Origin: Enteractinococcus helveticum
GTDB taxonomy: Bacteria > Actinomycetota > Actinomycetes > Actinomycetales > Micrococcaceae
Reading direction: 5' to 3'
Length of the DNA: 64,000 nt
Assembly: GCF_001657475.1 (NCBI RefSeq)
Contig: NZ_LXEY01000018.1
Location: 62,001 to 126,000, forward strand
Under the pieces are notes generated by a model, which saw only the letters and a list, made by a program, of their open reading frames with translations, was not told the origin of the DNA and searched no databases. Position numbers and translations under genes: made by a program. Positions 17,381 through 25,750 of this stretch are shown here, piece by piece; the first letter of the stretch is position 1; every line of letters starts with the position of its first letter.

Positions 17381-18145
17381 TCAGACTGGATCGCCCGGTG
17401 CCAATACCCTTGCCGGGTACGGCCCTGCAGCCGCCAACTGCGAGCGCAGTGCCGCAACCTCGGCGTGGTCAGTGGGCAATCCCGGCCCGGCAGCCAACAC
17501 GGCGTTGCCGGCTAACCGTTGCTCAAGGGTTGACGCATCTGCCAGGGTCCAGACACCACTGAGGCCAGCACTTACGGCCGCCCGGTGCAAGACTTGTGAT
17601 TGCTGGTCAAAGAATTCCTGGCCGTCGTCGTCACCGATATTTACAAGTAGTACACCCTGTGATGTCAGATGTTGGAGCGTCTCGTGATAGAAATCCGCAT
17701 CGCTGAGGTGTGTGGCGGTGTCCTTGCCGGTGAAAATGTCAACGATGATTGCATCAAAGCAGGCGTGTTCTAACCTGGAAAGTTCACTCCGGGCATCACC
17801 GGTGATCACCGTGAGATCTGTGCCCTGTGGTAGTGGTAGCTCGGTAGTGACCAGTCTGATCAGATCGGGGTCGAGCTCGATGACGGTCTGGCGAGAACCT
17901 GGACGCGTTGCCTGCCCATACCGGGCCAGCGTGAGTGCACCAGCGCCCAAATGTAGAAGTCGGATCGGTTGGCCTTTAGGCCAACATGAATCCAGAACAT
18001 TGCCGATGCGGCGCAGGTACTCGAATCGGATCAAACGGGGATCGTGTAGATCGACATGTGATTGAACGTCGCCATCGATCTCTAGAATCCAGCCGCCGTC
18101 ATAGCCGGAAGGCACGATTCGAATGCGCTGGGAAAATTTACTCAT
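17381..18145 (-). CDS. Spermidine-synthase-like SAM-binding protein
   Basis: The protein of about 254 residues has a Rossmann fold of the spermidine synthase/methyltransferase type: LLHLGAGALTLARY, VIELDPDL, ITGDARSEL and DAIIVDIF. Actinobacterial members of this group are usually fused-domain or orphan SpeE-like proteins, and many lack confirmed aminopropyltransferase activity, so I do not assign polyamine synthesis. ATG 18145 is preferred; GTG 18148 is adjacent. The minus-strand hexamer TACCCT (18154-18159) would give a nearly leaderless mRNA. No speD or speB-like gene is nearby. Confidence 0.8.
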   Translation of the reverse strand: MSKFSQRIRIVPSGYDGGWILEIDGDVQSHVDLHDPRLIRFEYLRRIGNVLDSCWPKGQPIRLLHLGAGALTLARYGQATRPGSRQTVIELDPDLIRLVTTELPLPQGTDLTVITGDARSELSRLEHACFDAIIVDIFTGKDTATHLSDADFYHETLQHLTSQGVLLVNIGDDDGQEFFDQQSQVLHRAAVSAGLSGVWTLADASTLEQRLAGNAVLAAGPGLPTDHAEVAALRSQLAAAGPYPARVLAPGDPV

Positions 18146-18162
18146 CACGTACTAGGGTAGCC

Positions 18163-18920
18163 GCAGTTTCTAGGGGAGTGATCACCACAGCTGAAGATCT
18201 CTCCCAATGGTTGACCATGGTCACCAACCACGGCCCAGTACCGTCTGGTGAGCAGCTGTTAGCACCAGAACTTCTTGAGGAAGCACAACGCCCACAGCCG
18301 GGGACCGATGGCGAGTGACTGGGCTGGCATCGCAGCGTCGAAGATGTGGAATCAGCCCGTGTAGGGCACTCCGGAGCGATCAGCAGTTATGGCGCGCAGC
18401 TCGATGTTGTTCCCAGCAGCGGATACGGCGTGGCAATACAACTCAACAGCTACACGCCAAGCTTGGAACACTACGACAGCATCAACTCGGGGATTATTGA
18501 CCTCACCGAGGGCAACACACCGCAAGTCGGGACACCGGTGCCAACGATTCGGGACGCAGGCCTGGGACTATTGACCGTGCTGGTCGTGATCCTCATGGTG
18601 CGAGGTATCCAACGAGCCGGCGTCTGGGCACAGCGTCGAGCAGCATGGCTGACGTGGCGTTACGGGCTGCGGCTCTTGCCGCAGGCCATCGGGCCGATAC
18701 TTGCGCTGCTACTGTTTGTGGCGCTTCCGAACATCAAGAACACCTCGATGACCACGCTTGATGTTTTCGGGTCTGGCCAGCTGCGATGGTGTTGGTGCTT
18801 GCGCTCGCCGTAACTGGCGCGGCGCTACTGACTGTTCGAATCATACACCGTAGTGCCACAACAGCTAGGTGCCAACTGACCAGAGGTCAGAACAGTCGTG
18901 AAGAGCAGTTAAGACTCTAA
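18163..18920 (+). pseudogene. Decayed serine hydrolase (beta-lactamase/PBP-like) with membrane tail
   Basis: Plus-strand remnants of a class C beta-lactamase-fold serine hydrolase. The sequence begins at SRGVITTAEDLSQWL, a block normally found mid-protein, so the catalytic SxxK half is gone. An in-frame TGA at 18316-18318 interrupts it. The same frame then continues LGWHRSVED and VGHSGAISSYG (the HSG motif), followed by hydrophobic segments. Around 18770-18777 the frame shifts: PAAMVLVLALAVTGAAL continues in another frame to TAA 18918-18920. Truncation, nonsense codon and frameshift together show a dead gene. Confidence 0.85.
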
Positions 18921-18968
18921 GCCCCTACCCGGATGCACCGTGATGGTGATCGGGCAGGGGCTCAGAGT
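18914..18968. terminator. Terminator at the glnA1 3' side
   Basis: AGCCCCTACCCG (18920-18931) pairs with CGGGCAGGGGCT (18951-18962), extended outward by ACTCT/AGAGT. The loop is about 19 nt with further pairing potential (caccgtgatggtg). It serves glnA1 on the minus strand and closes the pseudogene on the plus strand. Confidence 0.7.
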
Positions 18969-18985
18969 ATTGGAAGGTCTAGCGG

Positions 18986-20413
18986 TTAGACGCTGTAGTA
19001 GAGCTCAAACTCTTTTGGTGACACCATGGCTTCCATTGGTGCGATCTCAGTTTCGCGTTTCAACTGGATCCAGGTCTCGATGATGTCCTGGGTGAACACG
19101 TCTCCAGCCAGCAGGAAGTCGTGATCTGCTTCGAGCGCATCGATAGCCTCTGCCAGCGTGCGTGGTGCCTGCTGAATGTTGGCCGCTTCTTCTGGTGGCA
19201 GCTCATAGAGGTCTTTGTCGATGGGCTCTGCCGGTTCGATGCGATTGCGAATCCCATCCAGGCCAGCCATCAATTGCGCAGCGAATCCGAGGTAGGGGTT
19301 GCCCGATGGATCCGGTGCCCGGAATTCTAGACGCTTTGCTTTCGGGTTGGACCCGGTGACTGGGATGCGAATGGCTGCTGAACGGTTGCCTTGTGAATAG
19401 AGCATGTTGATCGGGGCTTCGTAGCCTTTGACCAGACGCTTATAGGAGTTCACCGTTGGATTGGTGAACGCAAGAACGGCTGAGCCGTGTTTGAGCAAGC
19501 CTCCAATGTACCAGCGAGCGGTATCCGATAGGTTGGCATAACCGCGTTCGTCGTAGAACAGTGGTTCGCCGTCCATCCACAATGACTGGTGGCAGTGCAT
19601 GCCGGAGCCGCCATCTCCAAAGATGGGTTTCGGCATAAAGGTTGCGGTCTTTCCGGCCTCGAGCGCTGCACCCTTGACAATGTATTTGAACAGTTGGACG
19701 TCGTCGGCAGCACGCACCAGGGTATTGAACTTGTAGTTAATCTCGCCCTGACCGCCGGCGCCGACTTCGTGGTGAGAGCGTTCCACCTCGAGACCAACCT
19801 GGCCCAAGAGCAGGGAAATATCGTCACGCAGATCAGCGTGTTTGTCCACTGGTGGGGTGGGGAAATACCCCTTCATGGTTCTGTTGCGGTGGCCTAAGTT
19901 GCCGCCTTCGATCTGTGTGCCGTCATTCCAGTAGGCTTCATCAGAATCGATGGAAACAAAGGTCCGGTTGGGTTGGTCTGTTTCAAAGCGGACACTGTCG
20001 AAAATATAGAATTCGGCTTCAGCCGCAAAAATTGCGGTATCGGCAATGCCTGTTGCCGCAACGTAGTCTTCAGCGCGCTGGGCAACCGAGCGGGGGTCTC
20101 GCACATAGGCTTCACCGGTGCGCGGTGACAAGATGGAAAACGACATACACAGGGTTTTATGTTTCCGGAAAGGATCCACAAACGCTGTCCCGACATCAGG
20201 GATGAGCTGCAGGTCGGAGTCGGCGATGCCGGCAAACCCTGGGATAGATGATCCGTCGAAGAGCTGGCCGGTAGTGAAGAAGTCCTCGTCTACTGATTCA
20301 GCGGGGACGTTAAAGTGGTGCTGGCCGCCGATCAAATCGGTGAATCGAATGTCAACGAAGACCACCTCCTCGTCCCGAATATAAGATAAGACTTCTTCTG
20401 GTGAGGTGAACAT
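18986..20413 (-). CDS. glnA1: Glutamine synthetase type I-beta, GlnA1
   Basis: This is the main ammonia-assimilating glutamine synthetase. ATG 20413 with GGAG 7 nt upstream gives 475 residues, close to the mycobacterial and streptomycete GlnA1. Motifs include [22 protein letters not shown], the ATP-binding [12 protein letters not shown] and, near the C terminus, DLYELPPEE, whose Tyr is the classical AMP-acceptor. This makes it the expected target of GlnE. It is monocistronic, ends at a strong hairpin and is divergent from the RDD gene. Confidence 0.96.
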   Translation of the reverse strand: MFTSPEEVLSYIRDEEVVFVDIRFTDLIGGQHHFNVPAESVDEDFFTTGQLFDGSSIPGFAGIADSDLQLIPDVGTAFVDPFRKHKTLCMSFSILSPRTGEAYVRDPRSVAQRAEDYVAATGIADTAIFAAEAEFYIFDSVRFETDQPNRTFVSIDSDEAYWNDGTQIEGGNLGHRNRTMKGYFPTPPVDKHADLRDDISLLLGQVGLEVERSHHEVGAGGQGEINYKFNTLVRAADDVQLFKYIVKGAALEAGKTATFMPKPIFGDGGSGMHCHQSLWMDGEPLFYDERGYANLSDTARWYIGGLLKHGSAVLAFTNPTVNSYKRLVKGYEAPINMLYSQGNRSAAIRIPVTGSNPKAKRLEFRAPDPSGNPYLGFAAQLMAGLDGIRNRIEPAEPIDKDLYELPPEEAANIQQAPRTLAEAIDALEADHDFLLAGDVFTQDIIETWIQLKRETEIAPMEAMVSPKEFELYYSV

Positions 20414-20573
20414 TGTCACTCCATTCATTGCGGACACGATGGTTCAAGCTTAACGACTTTGCACTAGACAATGAAGTTCTCAGCCACACGAGAGGCAGAA
20501 TGCGGTCTGGCGCACATTGGACTTGCATCGACCAATATCCTGCCGACGACGCGGAACAACTAAGCTGGAACCG

Positions 20574-20984
20574 ATGAGCAACGCACAATATTCTTCTAGA
20601 GAACCTCGGTGGGCTGGCGAGTTTTTGGGCCTTCCGGAAACCGGTCCTGCCTCTGCAGCGTCCTATCCGCGCCGAATTGGCGCCCTGTTTGTTGATTGGT
20701 TTATTGCTTCAGGTATTGGTTTGATGCTTGCGGCCGGGAATCAGTGGCTGGTGCTGGGCATCTTTGTCGTCATGCACTTCGCACTGTTGTGGTTGTTTGC
20801 TACCACTCTTGGCAAATTGCTATTTCGCATTCAAGTTGTTCAAGTTGGTGGGGCTCCAGTCAAGCTGTATCAGGCCGCCATCCGTGCGGTACTGCTCGGT
20901 TTGGTCGTACCGGTCCTGATCATCGACCGAGACGGTCGGGGTCTGCACGACAAAATGGCCGGCACCGTAGAGATTCAAATGTAA
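20574..20984 (+). CDS. RDD-family membrane protein
   Basis: The protein has 136 residues from ATG 20574. It contains the RDD signature YPRRIGALFVDWFIASGIG at the start of the first membrane segment, then two more hydrophobic helices, and ends with DRDGRGLHDKMAGTVEI, a conserved family end block. RDD proteins have no firm single function; some affect ion transport. TAAGCT (20561-20566) precedes the ATG by 7 nt, so a leaderless transcript is possible. The neighbours glnA and DUF4191 are usual in Micrococcaceae. Confidence 0.85.
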   Translation: MSNAQYSSREPRWAGEFLGLPETGPASAASYPRRIGALFVDWFIASGIGLMLAAGNQWLVLGIFVVMHFALLWLFATTLGKLLFRIQVVQVGGAPVKLYQAAIRAVLLGLVVPVLIIDRDGRGLHDKMAGTVEIQM

Positions 20985-21028
20985 TCTCCACAGTACCGGC
21001 CAGTCACCAGCACAAAGGGGGAGCCGGG

Positions 21029-21832
21029 CTAGCGGCCTCGCATGGACTTGCGGTCTGGACGCATCCGGTAAGGGTCCACGCCCTTTGGAATACCGAGGTT
21101 ATTCTTTGGTAGTGAAGAAATACGCTGCTCAACTGCACGCACTTCGTGACGGTTCAATGTCTTCTTCATACGTTTGATGGTCGATTTGACCTCGTGCAAT
21201 TCCACTTCGCTGGGTCCCTTGCCAACTTGCAGTACACGGATCTCAACGTTTGGCAGAAAACGTTCCATATGCTTTCGCTGCTTGTCCGCAAGTTTCTTGG
21301 CGCGGTTGTAGTCGCCGTCAGCGACCAAGACGACGCCGGCTTTACCGGTGGCGCGGAACACGGTTTCTTGAGTGCGAGGATTCACAGCGATTGGTTCGTC
21401 TTCAACGACCCAGCCGCGACCCAATTGCGACAGGGCAGCACCAGCAGCGCCTGGACGCCCATCAATCTGCGCAAAGGCTGCCTTCTCGGCCTTCTTGTTC
21501 ATGATGATGATCGCAGCTAGCAGACCCAGTGGAATGAACATCAGCGTCCACAACACCGGTGAGCCCGTCAGCAGACCAATCACCAGACCGACCACCAGTG
21601 CAGCGACGAATGCGCCTACCATCCACCAGACCACTGACGGATCGTATTTGCGCGTCATTTTAAAGACATCGCCGATTTGCTTAAAGAAACCACGCTTATT
21701 GGCCTTGCCAGCCTTCTTGCGTTCCTTTGCTTCGAGTTTCTCAGCCCTACGGCGGGCTTTTTGGTCAGCCTTGACGGTCTTTATATCCTTTTTTGGCGCT
21801 TGTGCTGCGCCGGAAGATTTCTGTTCAGCCAT
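21029..21832 (-). CDS. DUF4191 membrane protein
   Basis: The 267-residue protein has a Lys-rich cytoplasmic N terminus (about 60 residues), two adjacent membrane helices (about 68-112) and a conserved cytoplasmic domain with GRPGAAGAALSQLGRGW and the Lys/Arg-rich tail typical of DUF4191. Its function is unknown; it is widespread in actinobacteria beside lipA/lipB or glnA. The -10 TAGAAT (21842-21847) ends 9 nt before the ATG, so the 5' leader is very short. A perfect DnaA-box sequence (21859-21867) lies just upstream. Confidence 0.85.
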   Translation of the reverse strand: MAEQKSSGAAQAPKKDIKTVKADQKARRRAEKLEAKERKKAGKANKRGFFKQIGDVFKMTRKYDPSVVWWMVGAFVAALVVGLVIGLLTGSPVLWTLMFIPLGLLAAIIIMNKKAEKAAFAQIDGRPGAAGAALSQLGRGWVVEDEPIAVNPRTQETVFRATGKAGVVLVADGDYNRAKKLADKQRKHMERFLPNVEIRVLQVGKGPSEVELHEVKSTIKRMKKTLNRHEVRAVEQRISSLPKNNLGIPKGVDPYRMRPDRKSMRGR

Positions 21833-21927
21833 GATAAACCTATTCTAGCCCTAACCCCTGTGGATAACTTAATCGTACCTATGCGCTTTCGGGCATGATA
21901 GAGCATACCCGTCCCAGGAGGTGAATC

Positions 21928-23436
21928 GTGAATGTACCCTTAGCCCAGCGCACCAGCTTGTTGATGGAACGGGTGTCTCCACGGTTAGCACCGAAATTGC
22001 TGGAACCACTTGATCAGTGGGAAGTGATACGGCATCTGGGGTCGGGCAGTAGTGCTGAGGTTTGGCTACTTGAGGATAAGATTCGTCGTCGCCAGGTCGC
22101 GTGTAAGACACCACGCGATAGTGGCCTCGCTGCGGAACTTTCGCAGGAAGCCAAGCTGGCAGAGCAGCTATCGCATGAAAACATCATCAAACCGATCAAT
22201 GTCAGTGATGACCCAGAACTGAGTTCCATAAAGGCAGCAACTTTTTGGGAGTTTCTTGCCGGAGGTACTCTGACTGACCTGGTGGGGGCCACGGGCCAGC
22301 TGGGCGTGGCTCAGACTGTGACCGTTGTCCTACCGATGATTCAGGCAACCCAGTACCTGCTGGCTCGACAAATCGTGCACGGGGATATCTCACCGCGCAA
22401 CATTCTGTTTGACCTCACTGGACGTCCTGTGTTAATTGATTTCGGCGCCACGCGGGCTACGGCCCATCACCATGCGCGTACCGGAACACCGGGATTTGTC
22501 GCCCCCGAACTCGTTCTGCCATCATCTTCGAAGATGGGGCTGGAAGCTGGCGCGGACATTTATGCTGTAGCCGCAGTGGCGTGGTTCTGTTTGACCGGTA
22601 CGGTCCCGGGTTCACCCGAGCACCGGGTCCCTTTGACCACGCTGCGGCCCGATTTAGAGGACGAAATCCTGGAGGTATTGGAAACAAGTTTGAGTGCAGA
22701 TCCGACGATGCGTCCAGATCTCGAGCACCTGCTGGATTCGGTTGCACAATGGGCAATTCCAGAACCCGTCGATTTGTATGCATCGGTAGGGGAGCAATAC
22801 GAGCTAGTCCTGCCCACCCGACAACCGGAACTCGACACTCCACGAAAGCGGACTTTCAAACGTGATAAGTCATCTACGGCAAATCTCGGTGGGAGCCCTG
22901 GCAGCCGCACTACTCCTAGCAAGGGCCGAAGCCGAGTGCCCCAGCGGCTCAGTGTCGCTCTTGGTACTCTTCTACTGGCCTGTGGGGTGGCACTAACTAT
23001 GACTTATGAATCTGATTCTGTTCAATATTCTTCAACCGCACAAGCCGAGAGCACCCAAATTGCCGGACCGGAAGATTTCCAAGCGGTCATGGACGAGCTT
23101 GTAAAAGCACGAAGCACTGCGTGGGCAGCAACCGCACCGGACCAGGTGGAACAGTATGCGTTCATTGATTCAGAAATTTATCATGATGATGCAGAACTTC
23201 TCAGCGTGCTGGCAGAGGCAGGACAATACCTCGAGGGGATCCGCATGCGTGCGGTTGTAGACCAGGTGAAACGAACCGGAGACATGACCGTGTTGTCCGT
23301 GACGTGGCGGATCGATGGCTACGTGCAGCGCGATGCAGCTGGCGAAGCGATTGAACAGATAGAGCCTCGCCAGGAGGCTATTGAACTTGAGCTCGTCGAG
23401 ACAGCCAACGGTTGGCGCATGGTAGCCGTTCGGTAG
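21928..23436 (+). CDS. Membrane serine/threonine protein kinase with extracytoplasmic domain
   Basis: Kinase domain at about residues 30-275: glycine loop GSGSSAEVW (38-46), Lys60 in VACK, Glu74, catalytic loop HGDISPRNIL (D153, N158), DFG at 171-173, APE at 192-194 and D210. HGD replaces HRD, making it a non-RD kinase, so activation-loop control may be weak or absent. A basic Ser/Pro-rich linker leads to a single membrane helix (341-358). The external C-terminal domain of about 140 residues looks NTF2-like in pattern, without PASTA repeats. GTG 21928 follows AGGAGG. Substrates are unknown. Confidence 0.88.
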   Translation: MNVPLAQRTSLLMERVSPRLAPKLLEPLDQWEVIRHLGSGSSAEVWLLEDKIRRRQVACKTPRDSGLAAELSQEAKLAEQLSHENIIKPINVSDDPELSSIKAATFWEFLAGGTLTDLVGATGQLGVAQTVTVVLPMIQATQYLLARQIVHGDISPRNILFDLTGRPVLIDFGATRATAHHHARTGTPGFVAPELVLPSSSKMGLEAGADIYAVAAVAWFCLTGTVPGSPEHRVPLTTLRPDLEDEILEVLETSLSADPTMRPDLEHLLDSVAQWAIPEPVDLYASVGEQYELVLPTRQPELDTPRKRTFKRDKSSTANLGGSPGSRTTPSKGRSRVPQRLSVALGTLLLACGVALTMTYESDSVQYSSTAQAESTQIAGPEDFQAVMDELVKARSTAWAATAPDQVEQYAFIDSEIYHDDAELLSVLAEAGQYLEGIRMRAVVDQVKRTGDMTVLSVTWRIDGYVQRDAAGEAIEQIEPRQEAIELELVETANGWRMVAVR

Positions 23437-23460
23437 GGAAGCTACCGCGATTCGGCAAAA

Positions 23461-23495
23461 CAAATGCCGCAGAGAAAAATTCTCTGCGGCATTTG
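23461..23495. terminator. Strong bidirectional terminator
   Basis: A perfect 16-bp stem (23461-23476 with 23480-23495) with a 3-nt AAA loop lies between the convergent kinase gene and the 4-TM gene. The outer end is A/T-rich on both strands. Confidence 0.85.
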
Positions 23496-23511
23496 TGCGA
23501 TATCTACACTG

Positions 23512-23871
23512 CTAGAAACGCCATAGCGTTGCGACCAGGGCTGCGATCACAGCGGTTCCACCGGTGGCATGAGCCAAGCCAGTAGAGATTTCCTCACCAC
23601 GGTTGATCTTGCGACGACCAAGGAGTGCGGTAACGAAAACCATCACACCCAAAATGAGTTTAATGGTCAATTTGATACGCAGTGCTCCATCAGGGTCACC
23701 CATCATTTCAGTGAGTCCGAATAGGACGACGCCGGAGATGATCATGAAGATCGCTCCATACCACTGGGATTTGGTCACTGTTGGGTTCTTGAAGTTGGCG
23801 AGCCAACCCCCAACGATGGCTGCCATCGACAGGATGTGAATTGCAATGAAGATTGTCTGAACAATTTCCAT
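23512..23871 (-). CDS. Small four-helix membrane protein, function unknown
   Basis: The 119-residue protein consists almost wholly of four hydrophobic segments (about 3-25, 36-55, 66-83 and 100-117). Histidine 12 (AIHIL) lies within the first helix and conserved-looking WLANFKNP follows it. The outline loosely recalls CopD/DUF2269-like haem or copper membrane proteins, but I cannot assign a family. It starts 19 nt after sucB on the same strand, so it is probably the last gene of the lpdA-sucB transcript. Confidence 0.65.
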   Translation of the reverse strand: MEIVQTIFIAIHILSMAAIVGGWLANFKNPTVTKSQWYGAIFMIISGVVLFGLTEMMGDPDGALRIKLTIKLILGVMVFVTALLGRRKINRGEEISTGLAHATGGTAVIAALVATLWRF

Positions 23872-23890
23872 AAAGTTACTGTGGTTCCTT

Positions 23891-25657
23891 TCAGAGGCCC
23901 AGCTGGCCGCCGAATTCGCCGCCTTCTAGACGGTTCTTCAACTGGGTCATAAAGCGGCCGGCATCCGCGCCGTCAACGATACGGTGATCGTAAGTCAGCG
24001 AGAGGTACATCATGTGGCGGATAGCGATAACATCGTTGCCTTCAGCATCGGTGCTGACCACCGGACGTTTCACGATGTTACCTGGACCAAGGATGGCGAC
24101 CTGTGGCTGGTTGATGACCGGAGTATCAAACAGCGCACCGAAGGAACCAAGGTTGGTAATCGAGAACGTACCACCGGACAGCTCGTCTGGTTTGACCTTG
24201 CTGTCGCGAGTACGCAGTGCCAGATCGGAGATCGCGTTAGCAATACCGGACAGGTTCAGGTTGCCGGCACCCTTGATAACTGGAACCATCAGTCCGCGTT
24301 CAGTATCAACGGCAATGCCGATGTCTTCGCGGTCATGGTAGGTGATTTCCTTGGTTTCAGCGTTGTACTCAGCATTGAGTGCAGGATGTGCACGCAGAGC
24401 TTCAGTAGCAGCCTGGGTAATGAACGCCAAGAAGGTAAGGTTGACGCCGTTTTCAGCTTTGAAGCGTGCCTTTACTTGGTTGCGCAGGTTGACGATGCGC
24501 GTCATATCGATCTCGTGGACCTGGGTCAGCTGTGCTGAAGTCTCCAACGATTCGATCATACGATCGGCAATGACCTGACGAATGCGAGGCGCCTTTTCAG
24601 TGGTACCACGCTTGGACGGATCGACTGACGAAGCTGGATCTTTTGGAGCAGGGCGAGAAGCGGCAGGAGCGGCTGCGGCTGGTGCAGCGGCGGCTGGAGC
24701 TTCCTGACGTGCTTCATATTCCTTAGCTGCAGCGGCGGCCAGGACATCCTGCTTGCGGATGCGGCCACCAACACCGGTACCGGTTACCTCGGCAAGGTCG
24801 ACATCCTGTTCACGGGCCAGACGACGGACCAGTGGGGTGACGTAACCATCGCCACGTGGTGTCTCTTCCGGTGAGGACGGGGCTCTTTCTGCTGCTGGTG
24901 CAGGAGCCGGGGTTGGCTCTGGGGTTGGTTCTGGTTCCGGTGCAGCTTGCTGTGCGGGTTCCTCAGCAGGTGCTTCTTCAGCGGCGGGTGCATCTTCGGC
25001 AGGAGCCGAAGCTGGTTCTGGGGCTGATGCTGTGGGAGCTCCGTCAGATGAACCGACTAGAGCCAGAACCTGTCCTACTTCAACATCCTCATCCTCTTGG
25101 ACTTTGATCTCCAGAACAGTACCGGCGACCGGGGATGGGATCTCGGTATCGACCTTATCGGTGGAGATCTCGACAATAGGTTCGTCGACTTCGACTTCGT
25201 CGCCGACCTCTTTCAGCCAACGGGTGATCGTACCTTCGGTGACGGATTCGCCAAGTTCAGGCAGGGTGACTTCTTGCGCGTCGCCGGAGCCACCACCGCT
25301 TGCTGGAGCGGAGGCCTGTTCAGCCGGTGCTTCCTCAGTAGTCTCTTGCGCCGGTTCTTCTGCTACAGGAGCTTCTTCGGCTGCCGAATCATCAGCAGGT
25401 GCGTCCGAAGCGGATTCACCTTCCTCACCGATGACTGCCAGTGCCTGACCGACTTCGATGTCTTCGTCTTCCTGGACCAAAATTTCCAGGACAGTGCCGG
25501 CGACCGGGGATGGGATCTCGGTATCAACCTTGTCGGTAGAGATCTCCACAATAGGTTCGTCGACCTCGATAGTGTCGCCTACTTCTTTGAGCCAACGGGT
25601 TACGGTACCTTCAGTTACCGATTCGCCCAGTTCTGGCAGAGTAATGGTTTCAGACAT
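23891..25657 (-). CDS. sucB: Dihydrolipoamide acyltransferase (E2), 2-oxoglutarate dehydrogenase type
   Basis: E2 core of a 2-oxoacid dehydrogenase complex. ATG 25657 gives 588 residues. Two lipoyl domains carry the motif [14 protein letters not shown] (lipoyl Lys43 in the first), joined by long Ala/Pro/Glu-rich linkers. Then come an E1/E3-binding domain ([28 protein letters not shown]) and the catalytic domain with [13 protein letters not shown] at the C terminus. Annotated as sucB by neighbourhood and actinobacterial homologues; in this phylum the same E2 may also serve pyruvate dehydrogenase. lpdA lies 93 nt upstream on the same strand. Confidence 0.9.
   Translation of the reverse strand: MSETITLPELGESVTEGTVTRWLKEVGDTIEVDEPIVEISTDKVDTEIPSPVAGTVLEILVQEDEDIEVGQALAVIGEEGESASDAPADDSAAEEAPVAEEPAQETTEEAPAEQASAPASGGGSGDAQEVTLPELGESVTEGTITRWLKEVGDEVEVDEPIVEISTDKVDTEIPSPVAGTVLEIKVQEDEDVEVGQVLALVGSSDGAPTASAPEPASAPAEDAPAAEEAPAEEPAQQAAPEPEPTPEPTPAPAPAAERAPSSPEETPRGDGYVTPLVRRLAREQDVDLAEVTGTGVGGRIRKQDVLAAAAAKEYEARQEAPAAAAPAAAAPAASRPAPKDPASSVDPSKRGTTEKAPRIRQVIADRMIESLETSAQLTQVHEIDMTRIVNLRNQVKARFKAENGVNLTFLAFITQAATEALRAHPALNAEYNAETKEITYHDREDIGIAVDTERGLMVPVIKGAGNLNLSGIANAISDLALRTRDSKVKPDELSGGTFSITNLGSFGALFDTPVINQPQVAILGPGNIVKRPVVSTDAEGNDVIAIRHMMYLSLTYDHRIVDGADAGRFMTQLKNRLEGGEFGGQLGL
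25075..25633 (-). repeat. Direct DNA repeat encoding the two lipoyl domains
   Basis: Two copies of about 185 bp, roughly 25075-25262 and 25450-25633, are close to identical over the lipoyl-lysine region (for example 25119-25189 against 25496-25566 differ at only a few third-codon positions). They show a recent domain duplication or gene conversion within sucB rather than a mobile repeat. Confidence 0.85.
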
Positions 25658-25750
25658 TCCGTCCGGTTTCCTCTCTATTCCTCTTCTAATGCTCACACGT
25701 TCGGTGTTTATGCGCTGGTGGCTGCCATGGTGGTGCAACCATCCGGATGA

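Noticed and set aside
17097-17687. Long plus-strand ORF opposite ribD start, riboswitch and SpeE-like gene
   Set aside because: It runs antisense through the FMN riboswitch and two genes, has no ribosome site and shows no recognisable protein pattern.
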